Assembly (NCBI GenBank): GCA_938045445.1
Contig: CALIMM010000006.1
Span: 1-64,000, forward strand
Origin: an uncultured Candidatus Saccharibacteria bacterium
Lineage (GTDB): Bacteria; Patescibacteriota; Saccharimonadia; Saccharimonadales; Saccharimonadaceae
Direction of reading: 5' to 3'
Length of the DNA: 64,000 nucleotides
The notes beneath the pieces were generated by a model. It saw only the letters and a list, made by a program, of their open reading frames with translations, was not told the origin of the DNA and ran no database searches. Of the stretch, positions 1-7,372 are shown in pieces (position 1 is the stretch's first letter; each line of letters opens with the position of its first letter). Both the position numbers and the translations under genes were made by a program.

Positions 1-35
1 ACCGCTACACCGCCTTGTGTTGATCCTGCTTCCAT
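1..35 (-). CDS. Large serine recombinase, N-terminal tip only (runs off left edge)
   Basis: Only the first 11 codons are visible (MEAGSTQGGVA). They match the start of the recombinase at 49209 (MTAGTTQPGAV), and both have the same AAAGGAGG Shine-Dalgarno a few bases upstream (here complement 44-51). About 370 bp of upstream sequence is also conserved between the two loci. By homology this would be the integrase of the element whose cargo fills 480-5850; most of the gene lies outside the window. Identification rests on the second copy, since no catalytic residue is visible here. Confidence 0.7.
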   Translation of the reverse strand, partial: MEAGSTQGGVA

Positions 36-42
36 ACACGCA

Positions 43-430
43 TCCTCCTTTCACTCATCCGTTTGTCTGGACATACCAGCCACGCCTAGCCGACTGTCTC
101 TTTCCATTGACGCTCAGAATGCCCGCAAAGTCCAGTGCGAAGTACGGCGAAATGGAGCCGACCACAGATGAGGAGGAGGTAGCACGGGCTGCGAAGTTCG
201 CCAGGCAGATGGCGCAGCGCTGACGCCCCAGCCGACTCCACCACCAGCTTGAGCAGAGGCCAAGCAACTCGGAGGGTAGCGGCTACCTCTGACGGCGTGG
301 GTAGTGGAGGAAGGAGCCCAGTAGGGGCTATCAGTCGCCGCCACATAGCAGGGCCAAACCGCTAGATTGCGCGGGAAAGTGGGAGTGCTTGGGTGCAGCG
401 ATGAGTCTAGCGATACGTCGGGCGAGGCGT
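43..430. repeat. Conserved recombinase leader, copy 1 (copy 2 at 49216-49590)
   Basis: This stretch aligns along nearly its whole length with 49216-49590, with substitutions and small indels. Reading frames are not preserved between copies: a short plus-strand ORF at 119-223 here is shifted by one base in copy 2, as are the minus-strand ORFs. It therefore behaves as a conserved non-coding leader or regulatory region upstream of the recombinase. It could hold a promoter, recombination directionality signals or a small RNA. The function is unknown. Confidence 0.7.
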
Positions 431-787
431 CTGAAAAGGATGACTCATGGGCTACCTGATCAGACAGAGAGCGCATCTACGAACCTCAAGCATATGTCCA
501 CACAAAGTAAGAGCTAGCGCATTAATGACATATGTGTCGAAGCGTCTTACTCCTATATAGAATCGATGTCAAGACGCCAGCAGTCTAAGAACTCATACAA
601 GTGAAGAAATATTGTTGGTTGTCTACAACATTAGAGTTGCGTGTTCTCGGTTGTAGATTATTGCGCGCTTCGGCCGAACGTACTAATTTTTTAACTGCGA
701 GGAGCAAAGAAGCCCTTTGCTTTCTCCATGGATGACAGCCATCAAATCCCACAAGGTTTGCAAATTCCTTACAGGAGAGGATCAAGC

Positions 788-1174
788 ATGGCAGACGGCG
801 CACCACAAACGGTTACTATGAGTAAGCTCTCCGTCAGTAACGTAGAATACACAATCTACAAGTCTTTTCGGCGAGGCAACCTAACACCGCAATCAGATTT
901 GGGTGATTCTACATTCGCTATTTTCATTTCACGCATAATGGGGTTGCGCGGCAAAGGAGCGATTCATCTCGAATCTCAAGAAGATGAAAACGGTAGGTGC
1001 GTAGTAACGGTTACCCCAATATGGGAATCGTTCCGAGAAATATTCTTGCGTGCGCTTGCACGAGAACGTCTATTCGAGTTCGATATTAAGCGTGGTGCAA
1101 GCTATAAACTGGCAGAGAAAACTATAACGCTATTGCTGGAAACTGATTCACAAACGCCCGAAAGGAGCGTATAA
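788..1174 (+). CDS. Hypothetical protein, element cargo
   Basis: Predicted protein of 128 aa starting with MADGAPQTVTMSK. The ATG at 788 is preferred to an upstream ATG at 728 because AGGAGAGG lies at 773-780, 7 nt upstream. No signal peptide, membrane segment or recognisable motif is visible; the sequence mixes charged and hydrophobic residues like a soluble protein. It is the first cargo gene after the recombinase leader and is followed by a small basic ORF. I do not recognise the family. Confidence 0.6.
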   Translation: MADGAPQTVTMSKLSVSNVEYTIYKSFRRGNLTPQSDLGDSTFAIFISRIMGLRGKGAIHLESQEDENGRCVVTVTPIWESFREIFLRALARERLFEFDIKRGASYKLAEKTITLLLETDSQTPERSV

Positions 1175-1242
1175 GTATGCCTACGTAATTCACCAAATCT
1201 GTAGCCATAAACCAAGATAGACGCAGAAAAAGGAGACCCGTA

Positions 1243-1440
1243 ATGGTTGGAAGCAGTATCTGCAGGACGACAAAGAAACGTAAAAACGTGTGTGATTGTC
1301 CGCAATGTGTGTCTAATAGAAATAATGCAAAACGCCGAGGTGGGGAGTTTCAGCGGAAGAGAAAGAATGTGACTAGAAAAGAACACGATCCCAAAGGACG
1401 CGATCTTCATAGTCGGCACGGAGGGCAAGCGCGACATTAG
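1243..1440 (+). CDS. Small basic Cys-containing protein, element cargo
   Basis: 65 codons preceded by a good ribosome binding site (AAAGGAG, spacing about 6). The product is rich in Arg and Lys and contains CDCPQC, which could be half of a metal-binding site, followed by several Arg/Lys-rich stretches. It is short and unrecognised, so it could be spurious, but the Shine-Dalgarno and its place in a same-strand cargo run support it. Confidence 0.45.
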   Translation: MVGSSICRTTKKRKNVCDCPQCVSNRNNAKRRGGEFQRKRKNVTRKEHDPKGRDLHSRHGGQARH

Positions 1441-1505
1441 GGGTCAACGATCTGGGACACATCGTTAAACTGTCCCACTTCCACGTTTCATGCTATTATA
1501 TTTTC

Positions 1506-2411
1506 ATGAAAACATTATGCTTTGTCAAAAAATGCCCTTCTTACCATATCAGTTATCTGTATCGGTATCTCGTCGTCCACGGAATATGTAGCCAGGCAGA
1601 TCAGGCACATCTCTTCCCATATGTTGACTATATTCTATCAGATATTCTTTATCGTCGAACGGGGACAGTGTTAATCGAGATAAGCCTCAGAGATAGAGAA
1701 GCCCTGCGGCATGAATCGATATTCCACCCAACGACGATCAATATCTCTGAGGCGACGATCGAAACTGCGATCACCGAAATAAACTCTCGTAAAGGAAAGA
1801 TCACTCAGTTTCTCAAAATTCCGGAGCTCGCTGAGCAGGTACGCGCAATGGATCGCCAGCCATGGCATGATCTTGCTGAGTCAGCAGTGATTCACCTACA
1901 AGAGTGCACAGACCGAATGCCTATCAGTCGCCACGATGATAAACCAATCCTCGATGACTTTGATGTCGAGTTAACTGGTGATCTCCCGAAGAATGATGAA
2001 CGAACGCCTCTCCTGCATGAGATCATGGCTGCTGTTCATGCGGTAGCTAGTACACGACTTGCGTATCGATATGGTTATAACTGTCCTGGTGGTGATATCG
2101 TTTTCCATAACGGCACGTGGGGTAGCACCATGCGCTATGTGCGACAAGCTCGTTCCGACAATCAACAACTAATAGAAAAGATATATGCACAGGCCATCAA
2201 AGACATGATGAAGTCTGGTGGTGTGACGCGGCTATTGGAGAATCTTCGCCACCTCACCACGAATGGTGACTGGCGCTACTATCCAGGAACTAACGGAATA
2301 CTAATTGATGACTTTAACATAGCGGTTGGTTTCCGCTCGTGGCAGCAGATTGCTTCAGTAGAGGTGGCTGAGATGCTGTTGAAAAATTTGCGAGTTATCG
2401 TGCACAATTAA
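1506..2411 (+). CDS. Hypothetical protein, element cargo
   Basis: 301 aa, no membrane segment. A -10-like TATTAT ends 6 nt before the ATG and no Shine-Dalgarno is present, so the mRNA may be leaderless. The protein has a hydrophobic N-terminal third, an acidic middle around residues 140-165 (DDFDVELTGDLPKNDE) and a C-terminal part rich in aromatic residues. I do not recognise a domain. It lies between the small basic ORF and the tandem paralogues at 2555-4408, all on the plus strand. Confidence 0.65.
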   Translation: MKTLCFVKKCPSYHISYLYRYLVVHGICSQADQAHLFPYVDYILSDILYRRTGTVLIEISLRDREALRHESIFHPTTINISEATIETAITEINSRKGKITQFLKIPELAEQVRAMDRQPWHDLAESAVIHLQECTDRMPISRHDDKPILDDFDVELTGDLPKNDERTPLLHEIMAAVHAVASTRLAYRYGYNCPGGDIVFHNGTWGSTMRYVRQARSDNQQLIEKIYAQAIKDMMKSGGVTRLLENLRHLTTNGDWRYYPGTNGILIDDFNIAVGFRSWQQIASVEVAEMLLKNLRVIVHN

Positions 2412-2554
2412 CTGTTTGATGGCTGAATTGTGATATCTCACTCACAGGAGTATTTCTCGCCCTTCGATTGACAGTACAAACTGAGACGAAGCATACTGAC
2501 CGCATTGTTGAGTTAACAGATTACGCCTTCGTAAGGAAGGTTACTGTGTGTGCA

Positions 2555-3478
2555 ATGAATAATTCCCAAACCGTTGACAAGTACGATTCATCCACCCTCG
2601 ATTTACCCACCCTCCAAGACATTGCCTGCAGCGTGGCGGCTGTCCTGAAGCAGCACCATATTCCGTTCAGCGGCTATGTGGATGAGACGCAGCGTGAGGT
2701 GGAGAAACGGCAAGCCGAGTTTGATCGACTTGAGTACAATGAAAGTGCTCGGACGAAGATTAAACCAAATCTCCTTCGAAAGATGTTTGGCCTGCCGTAT
2801 GACATGCTGCCGAAGACGGACGAGCTCCCTCATATAGGATACTGGACGCTTGTTGAGACAAAGGCCCATACCATGGGGCAGCGGCGTCAGTACATTGACT
2901 GGCTCGACAAAACACGTCTTGAATCTCTTGACGCCAACTTCGTGACCAGGTACGTGCTGCTTGCTGATGGATCGCTCTGGTACTTCGATGCTCGTGAGCA
3001 TCGGCGACGGGACTTGGACATCGTTTTTGATGCCACCGCATCAGGTAGATGGGAGTGGATGAGTGAGGAAGAAATTCTACTGCTTGACCACGAAGTGCGA
3101 CATCGTGAAATAGATAAGCCATACGATAAGGCGACAGGCGAGTATTGGCACAGTGAATGGGAAAGTCTCTCGGCTAACAACGACCTGATTGTCGCGGAAA
3201 AAGGTGGTGGTTGCAAGAAGTACTTCAACCAGTTGCTGGCCCGTGCGAGAAAGTCGGTGGCAGTGCGAAGTGCTTGGGTAAGTAGCAGTAATGAGGAATC
3301 GCGACGATACGTGTTGACTGCCGAGCAGTTGCGTCACGGCTGCCGAATTGAGCACACATTCGAAGACGGTCGATCGGCGAGTGTCCGGATTCCACCACGC
3401 ACCAAGCCAGGAAAGAGCATCCCGGCCTACGACGGTGTAAGCGGCAAAGTTGAACTGATCCGTATTGATGTGGAGTAG
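2555..3478 (+). CDS. Hypothetical protein, tandem paralogue 1
   Basis: Predicted 307 aa. The frame stays open up to a TTG at 2468, but the ATG at 2555 aligns with the start of the next gene: MNNSQTVDKYDSSTLD here against the stretch ending KDYEASTLD there. AAGGAAGG lies about 14 nt upstream. The two proteins share an N-terminal helix block, an HIGYW motif, an LLLLDxxVR-type segment, a GGGC[KR]K motif and a C-terminal TxEQL..G block. They are colinear along their length, so this is a tandem duplication. No transmembrane segment and no known fold recognised. Confidence 0.7.
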   Translation: MNNSQTVDKYDSSTLDLPTLQDIACSVAAVLKQHHIPFSGYVDETQREVEKRQAEFDRLEYNESARTKIKPNLLRKMFGLPYDMLPKTDELPHIGYWTLVETKAHTMGQRRQYIDWLDKTRLESLDANFVTRYVLLADGSLWYFDAREHRRRDLDIVFDATASGRWEWMSEEEILLLDHEVRHREIDKPYDKATGEYWHSEWESLSANNDLIVAEKGGGCKKYFNQLLARARKSVAVRSAWVSSSNEESRRYVLTAEQLRHGCRIEHTFEDGRSASVRIPPRTKPGKSIPAYDGVSGKVELIRIDVE

Positions 3479-3481
3479 ATC

Positions 3482-4408
3482 ATGGCAAAGGTAGATTGGG
3501 AACAGGTAGCCAAAGACTACGAGGCATCCACCCTCGACATGGCGTGGGTGACGTCGTACGCGCAGAAAGCGGCGAAGCTGCTCGTCGATCATCATATCTC
3601 TCCTATGGGATACACGGACGAGAAGCAAGGCGAGGTGGATAAGAGAATAGCGGAGGCAAACGATGGCTCCGGCAAGGTCGCAAAGTTCTTCCGCAACCTC
3701 TTCGCGGCAGAACCGAACGATACTCCGGAAAAGCGTTACGCGAGGGAGCATATTGGGTACTGGGTTATTTGTGAAACTGAGACTGGAGATACGACAAATG
3801 AAAAACTGAGGAATCCTTGCTCTGGGAATATGTCGAAGAAGTCTCGCCAAATATACGAATACTCGCTGTATTGCTTGCTTGACACTGGCGAACTTGCCTG
3901 CTTTCATTACTCCAGCTTCCAGATCTGGTTGGGATACAGCAGACAAAGATATGAAGTTGAAGGCGGGTGGGCACCGATGAGCGACAATCTACTGCTTTTG
4001 CTTGATCGCCGTGTGAGATACGAAGACGAGAATAATGGCTATCTGACAAAAAATGGGTCGTACTACTATCGCAGTTATCTATCGACCGACAACTACCTGA
4101 TCACAGGAAAGAAGGGCGGCGGCTGCCGGAAGCTCCTTGGGAAGCTGCTTGAAGGGCACGGGATTAAAGATCCGAGGATAGAGCGCCGCGATCGCAGTAG
4201 ATCGAAGATAGGAAAGCATACGATCTCGAAGGCGTACGCGGTTACTCGCGAGCAGTTGAAAAACGGCTTCACCCTCACTCACACGTTTGCAAATGGGTCA
4301 ACGCGTCGCGTGGATGTATATCCAGGCAGTCGGAGCGGGAAGGTGATCGCCGTACACAATACTACTAATGGAACAACAGAGTGGATTAGAATTGTGGAAG
4401 GTGAGTAG
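3482..4408 (+). CDS. Hypothetical protein, tandem paralogue 2
   Basis: 308 aa, starting 3 nt after the stop of its paralogue, so the two are almost certainly co-transcribed. Conserved landmarks relative to the neighbour are the STLD motif near residue 16, HIGYW near 94, a GGGCRK motif near 211 and a C-terminal block with TREQLKNG. It carries a pair of Tyr-rich stretches (YYYRSYLS). Divergence is substantial, so the duplication is old. Function unknown; as paired cargo of a mobile element, a defence or toxin-type role is possible but unsupported. Confidence 0.7.
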   Translation: MAKVDWEQVAKDYEASTLDMAWVTSYAQKAAKLLVDHHISPMGYTDEKQGEVDKRIAEANDGSGKVAKFFRNLFAAEPNDTPEKRYAREHIGYWVICETETGDTTNEKLRNPCSGNMSKKSRQIYEYSLYCLLDTGELACFHYSSFQIWLGYSRQRYEVEGGWAPMSDNLLLLLDRRVRYEDENNGYLTKNGSYYYRSYLSTDNYLITGKKGGGCRKLLGKLLEGHGIKDPRIERRDRSRSKIGKHTISKAYAVTREQLKNGFTLTHTFANGSTRRVDVYPGSRSGKVIAVHNTTNGTTEWIRIVEGE

Positions 4409-4785
4409 TCACAGTTACTTTGCTGTTGAAACAATGAGGCTACCGCCTTTTAGTTAATATACACCTGGAGCGCACATGTTTGTGTTTGTCCTAAAAGTCT
4501 GCTAATCTTCATATTGAGGGGCGAAGCGGCGTTGAATCGCCGTCACGCGATAGCGTATGAAAGCTGATGGGTAACTCACAGGTGAGGCCGTCAGATGTCG
4601 GCATGGTCAGTTTGAGCCCTGACCCACCCCTTTTTGAAGAATCTGAATCATCAATGTGTTGCGGGTGTAGTCCAGCTTATTTCTGTTCTCCCTCAGCCCT
4701 CCCACCTTCCATCTGGTCCGTCCCTCCGCTTCACTCTCCCCCTAACAGCCCCACCACATACTGAAGGGCAAGGAAGGGGAGACCA
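4409..4785. other. Intergenic; right half conserved between the two elements
   Basis: No gene is supported. The first 250 bases show nothing clear. The last stretch (about 4690-4785) matches 53090-53191, immediately upstream of the related gene in the second element: CTTCACTCTCCCCCTAAC and a shared GGGCAAGGA...GGGGAGACCA leading to ATG. It probably contains the promoter and leader of the downstream gene. Confidence 0.5.
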
Positions 4786-5139
4786 ATGCAGCCCAAGGCA
4801 GAAGACAACGAGAGACAGACGCCACCAACCACCGCCTGCCCAGCCTGGTGCATCGGCCACGACGCCGATGCACCAGACAAAGATGACGACCACCTCCACG
4901 AAGCCACCCCGGCCCTCATGCCCTGCATCACCCTAGAACGCACCACCGATGAGACTGGCACCATCCACCATCACCCCACCGCCACCGAACTCACCCTAGT
5001 GCGCTACCAATACCCACACGACAACGACACCTGGCTCTACATCGGCGACGGCTCCCGCTCCCACGGCCTCGACATCACCCTGGAGAGTGCCCGGCGGCTA
5101 GTGAGTGCGCTGGCGCGGTATGTGGAAGATGAGGGGTGA
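4786..5139 (+). CDS. Small acidic protein resembling DUF6907, element cargo
   Basis: 117 aa, Shine-Dalgarno GGGGAG just upstream. The N-terminus carries a CPAWC motif followed by a His/Asp-rich stretch (near residues 18-40). The C-terminal half has TWLYIGDG and an LESARRLVSAL helix. This pattern (CPxWC, acidic/His region, terminal A..L helix) resembles the DUF6907 family, which I know mainly from Actinobacteria; the function is unknown. A related but frameshifted copy is at 53192-53543 in the second element. It ends 30 nt before the convergent helix-turn-helix ORF. Because Saccharibacteria live on actinobacterial hosts, acquisition from a host is plausible but is an inference. Confidence 0.65.
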   Translation: MQPKAEDNERQTPPTTACPAWCIGHDADAPDKDDDHLHEATPALMPCITLERTTDETGTIHHHPTATELTLVRYQYPHDNDTWLYIGDGSRSHGLDITLESARRLVSALARYVEDEG

Positions 5140-5168
5140 GGCGGGCTGAGCGGCTGGCGAAGTGATGC

Positions 5169-5855
5169 CTACTGGCGAGTCTGGTCGCTATCTGTTGCAC
5201 GCAAGTAGGCCAGTACCGTCTTGACGTTGACGCCAAACTGCCTGCCAATCGCAGCTGCGGATACTCCCCGTGCGTGCAGCTCTACCGCCTGCGCCTTCTG
5301 CTCGTCCGTCATGCCTGCCCGGCGTCGTGGTAGCCCGCGCCGCCGACGGATTCCATAGACCACATCTTTGCTGATGCCGAAGCGCTCGCAGATCGTGCGG
5401 ACTGGCAAGCCATCCTGGTATAGCTGCGCCACCTCATCTCGCTCGGCTGCGGTAAGGTGATGCTGGCGCTGCATGATGGTGTGTGCGATAGCGTTGGCAT
5501 CCGTCTTTGCGCGAATAGGGCTGGGGGCGGGTTTCGCAAGGCCATCGCTGCTTGGTGGTTCACTGTCTCCACTAGCAGGCACCTCCAGCGAGTCGCCCGT
5601 CACAGAGTAAGGTGACGGGGTAGGGCACTGTCTAACTCTGGTATCAACCAGCTCCGCCGTCTGATTGGCCAGGGTGGCACCCTTCGTTGGTGCCTCGTCA
5701 CATGATGACTGGCGTGCTGTGGACGGCCTGGCCTGCGCCGACGCCTGCGACGCATCCTCGCCGGCTAGCCGCTCCCCCGCACGAGCCAGCACATCAGCCC
5801 GTAGCGCGAGTAACGTTTCCAGTTTGTTCTCGTTGATCTCGCGGAGGTGTACCAA
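5169..5855 (-). CDS. Double helix-turn-helix protein, probable split C-terminus of the element recombinase
   Basis: About 228 codons with no ATG and no Shine-Dalgarno at the 5' end; the frame is open from a TAG near 5876. The first 110 residues are Ala/Ser/Pro-rich and low complexity. The last 90 contain two resolvase-type helix-turn-helix units (LTAAERDEVAQLYQDG...ICERFGIS and MTDEQKAQAVELHARG...IGRQFGVN). It aligns with the ORF at 53634-54074, including the N-terminal ...LLTSVT/...LREIN...TLL region. By analogy with that copy I interpret it as the 3' part of the recombinase gene, separated from the rest by integration at an att site near 5850. It could instead be an independent regulator with a TTG start. 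Confidence 0.65.
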   Translation of the reverse strand: MVHLREINENKLETLLALRADVLARAGERLAGEDASQASAQARPSTARQSSCDEAPTKGATLANQTAELVDTRVRQCPTPSPYSVTGDSLEVPASGDSEPPSSDGLAKPAPSPIRAKTDANAIAHTIMQRQHHLTAAERDEVAQLYQDGLPVRTICERFGISKDVVYGIRRRRGLPRRRAGMTDEQKAQAVELHARGVSAAAIGRQFGVNVKTVLAYLRATDSDQTRQ

Positions 5856-5876
5856 AGGAGTTAGAATATACTATAA
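5848..5876. other. Predicted attR of the left element
   Basis: This is where the helix-turn-helix ORF loses homology with its counterpart in the second element. Like the attR at 54068 it begins with ACCA, compatible with a tRNA 3' end, followed by AAAGGAGTTAGAATATA. The matching attL would lie off the left edge beside a tRNA gene, so it cannot be verified here. Confidence 0.4.
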
Positions 5877-5962
5877 ATAAAAACTCGTCACGATGATGGC
5901 GATTTTTTGCTTGAGCTTTTGTGCTAGAAAGTGACGAGCTATGAAGCGAAGAGAAGAGTAGC

Positions 5963-6382
5963 TTACCTCCCAAATCCGCCAACTACCTCAGCCGCCCATC
6001 GCACCCAGTCGGACATATCGTCCCAGCGGCTGCAGGCAGCCCCGACGAACATGATGGCGGAGGAGAAGAGGGCGAATGAGACGACCCAAGCCATAAAGTC
6101 GGCTGGCATGGCTCGTGTGCCACCACTCGTCCAGCAGAGGTAGCAGAGCCAACCAAGCGCTCCCGCCGCAAACATGCAGAGCGCTCGCACAATGCCATGG
6201 CCAAGGCGGCGCTGCAAGTCGGGTGGCGCTAGTGGCTCGGTGGGGCTCACGGCCGGCGGCGTTGGTATCTTTGGTGGTGGCGGCGCAGCTGGTGGGTGGT
6301 GTGGCGGTGGCACCAGTGGTGCTCCAGCCCCAGCAGTGGTGCGGCGCTTGTGGATAAATCGCCCTGCCGTCACCATAGGCAA
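5963..6382 (-). CDS. Proline-rich membrane protein
   Basis: 139 aa. Residues 20-55 are Pro/Ala-rich (PPPHHPPAAPPPP). They are followed by a hydrophobic helix near 64-84 (IVRALCMFAAGALGWLCYL) and another near 94-112 (FMAWVVSFALFSSAIMFVGAA). Composition and the two membrane spans argue for a real, rapidly evolving membrane gene. It lies just outside the left element on the minus strand. A weak GCGGAGC precedes the start. No family recognised. Confidence 0.55.
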   Translation of the reverse strand: MPMVTAGRFIHKRRTTAGAGAPLVPPPHHPPAAPPPPKIPTPPAVSPTEPLAPPDLQRRLGHGIVRALCMFAAGALGWLCYLCWTSGGTRAMPADFMAWVVSFALFSSAIMFVGAACSRWDDMSDWVRWAAEVVGGFGR

Positions 6383-6484
6383 ATGCTCCGCATATTATTC
6401 ATGACCTCATTATACGCGGGGATTGTGGGGTAGTGTCAAGGGGGGTGAATAATTGAAGCTTTTGCTTCTTTTGCGTTTGCTCTA

Positions 6485-6610
6485 CTCCCATCACTTCATC
6501 CGATGGAGTGTAAAAACAGACTGCAATAATCTGTTTTCAGCCCAGCGTAAGAGGTCGATGTCTGGGAGACATCGACCTTTATAGTGTTCCGGAGGAGGGA
6601 GTGTGGGGAG
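6485..6610 (+). repeat. Dispersed palindromic element, family A, copy A1
   Basis: About 125 bp built of nested inverted repeats: a short hairpin (CACTTCATCCGATGGAGTG), a variable hairpin with loop GCAATA, a second hairpin in GGTCGATG/CATCGACC, and outer arms that pair the left CTCCCATCACTTCATCC with the right GGAGGGAGTGTGGGGAG. The arm sequences differ from copies A2 and A3, but pairing is kept. It lies beside family B copy B1. Confidence 0.8.
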
Positions 6611-6639
6611 GGTGAGCGTGAGATGTAGCAAGGATACTG

Positions 6640-6760
6640 CTGCTATAGGGCACTCACTAGACCGAAAATGTTCCGGCCAGAATATATCACAGAGTTTGTC
6701 CGCTTGCTTGGTCGCTGGCCTTCTAGAATATTTTCTTGTCCAGCGAGCGCCCTATAGCAG
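6640..6760 (+). repeat. Dispersed long hairpin, family B, copy B1
   Basis: 121 bp that fold into a single long hairpin. Outer arms CTGCTATAGGGC and GCCCTATAGCAG are perfect complements. They continue through CTAGACCGAAAATGTTC against GAATATTTTCTTGTCCAG and a GGCCAG/CTGGCC inner stem, with a loop of about 40 nt containing ATCACAGAG. The core recurs at 16397, 31261 and 62247, while the outer arms differ between copies. Confidence 0.85.
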
Positions 6761-6856
6761 CCGATAGCTAGGTTTGGCACTCAAGTGGAGGTGAGTTCGT
6801 GCTACAATAGACAGCAAGAAAAGCATAACGATCATCACACAAAAAGGTAGGGAATA

Positions 6857-7372
6857 ATGGCACAGACCAAGGCATTTAATGGGCAGCGCGAGGGTGAGGA
6901 GCTGCTGTTTGTCTTTCGGCGGCATATTATTGCCATGCGCAAGGGGTTCTATATGCTGCTGCTGCCGCTGGCGGTGGGGGCGATTCCACCACTGATTTGG
7001 CAAGACACATTGGAGCTGTTTCTCTTACCGGTGGTGGGGCTCGTCTTGGGGTCTATTGGCTTTTGCTATCATTTTTTGATGTGGCGCTACACCTATTACA
7101 TCGTGACCGACCAGCGCATTCGCCAAGTGACGCAAAAAGGTTTTTTTGGCACCGATGTGGTGGAGCTGAGCTTGGCAAAAATTCAGAATATCAGCTATAA
7201 TATACCAGGATTCTCGGGTGAGGTGTTTCATTTTGGTACGATTGTGATCCAAACATTTGTGGGCGATCTCATCATCCGCAATGTCGATCATCCCGAGCAG
7301 ATCTACAATCAGCTGCAAGATGCCGTCAGCGAGGCGGAGCGTGCAGCACAAGCAGCAGGAGTATCACCATGA
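6857..7372 (+). CDS. Membrane protein with bacterial PH (bPH2/YdbS-like) domain
   Basis: 171 aa. Two membrane helices near residues 34-53 and 58-78 (LLLPLAVGAIPPLIW; FLLPVVGLVLGSIGFCYHFL) are followed by a bPH2-type domain (YYIVTDQRIRQVTQKGFFGTD..., then a DVVELSLAKIQNISY segment). Family members are membrane-associated and of poorly defined function. AAGGTAGGGA precedes the ATG. The stop overlaps the ATG of the next gene by 4 nt (ATGA), so the two are translationally coupled. Confidence 0.8.
   Translation: MAQTKAFNGQREGEELLFVFRRHIIAMRKGFYMLLLPLAVGAIPPLIWQDTLELFLLPVVGLVLGSIGFCYHFLMWRYTYYIVTDQRIRQVTQKGFFGTDVVELSLAKIQNISYNIPGFSGEVFHFGTIVIQTFVGDLIIRNVDHPEQIYNQLQDAVSEAERAAQAAGVSP

Noticed and set aside
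119..223. Small plus-strand ORF in the recombinase leader
   Set aside because: The second copy is shifted by an indel, so the protein sequence is not conserved although the DNA is.
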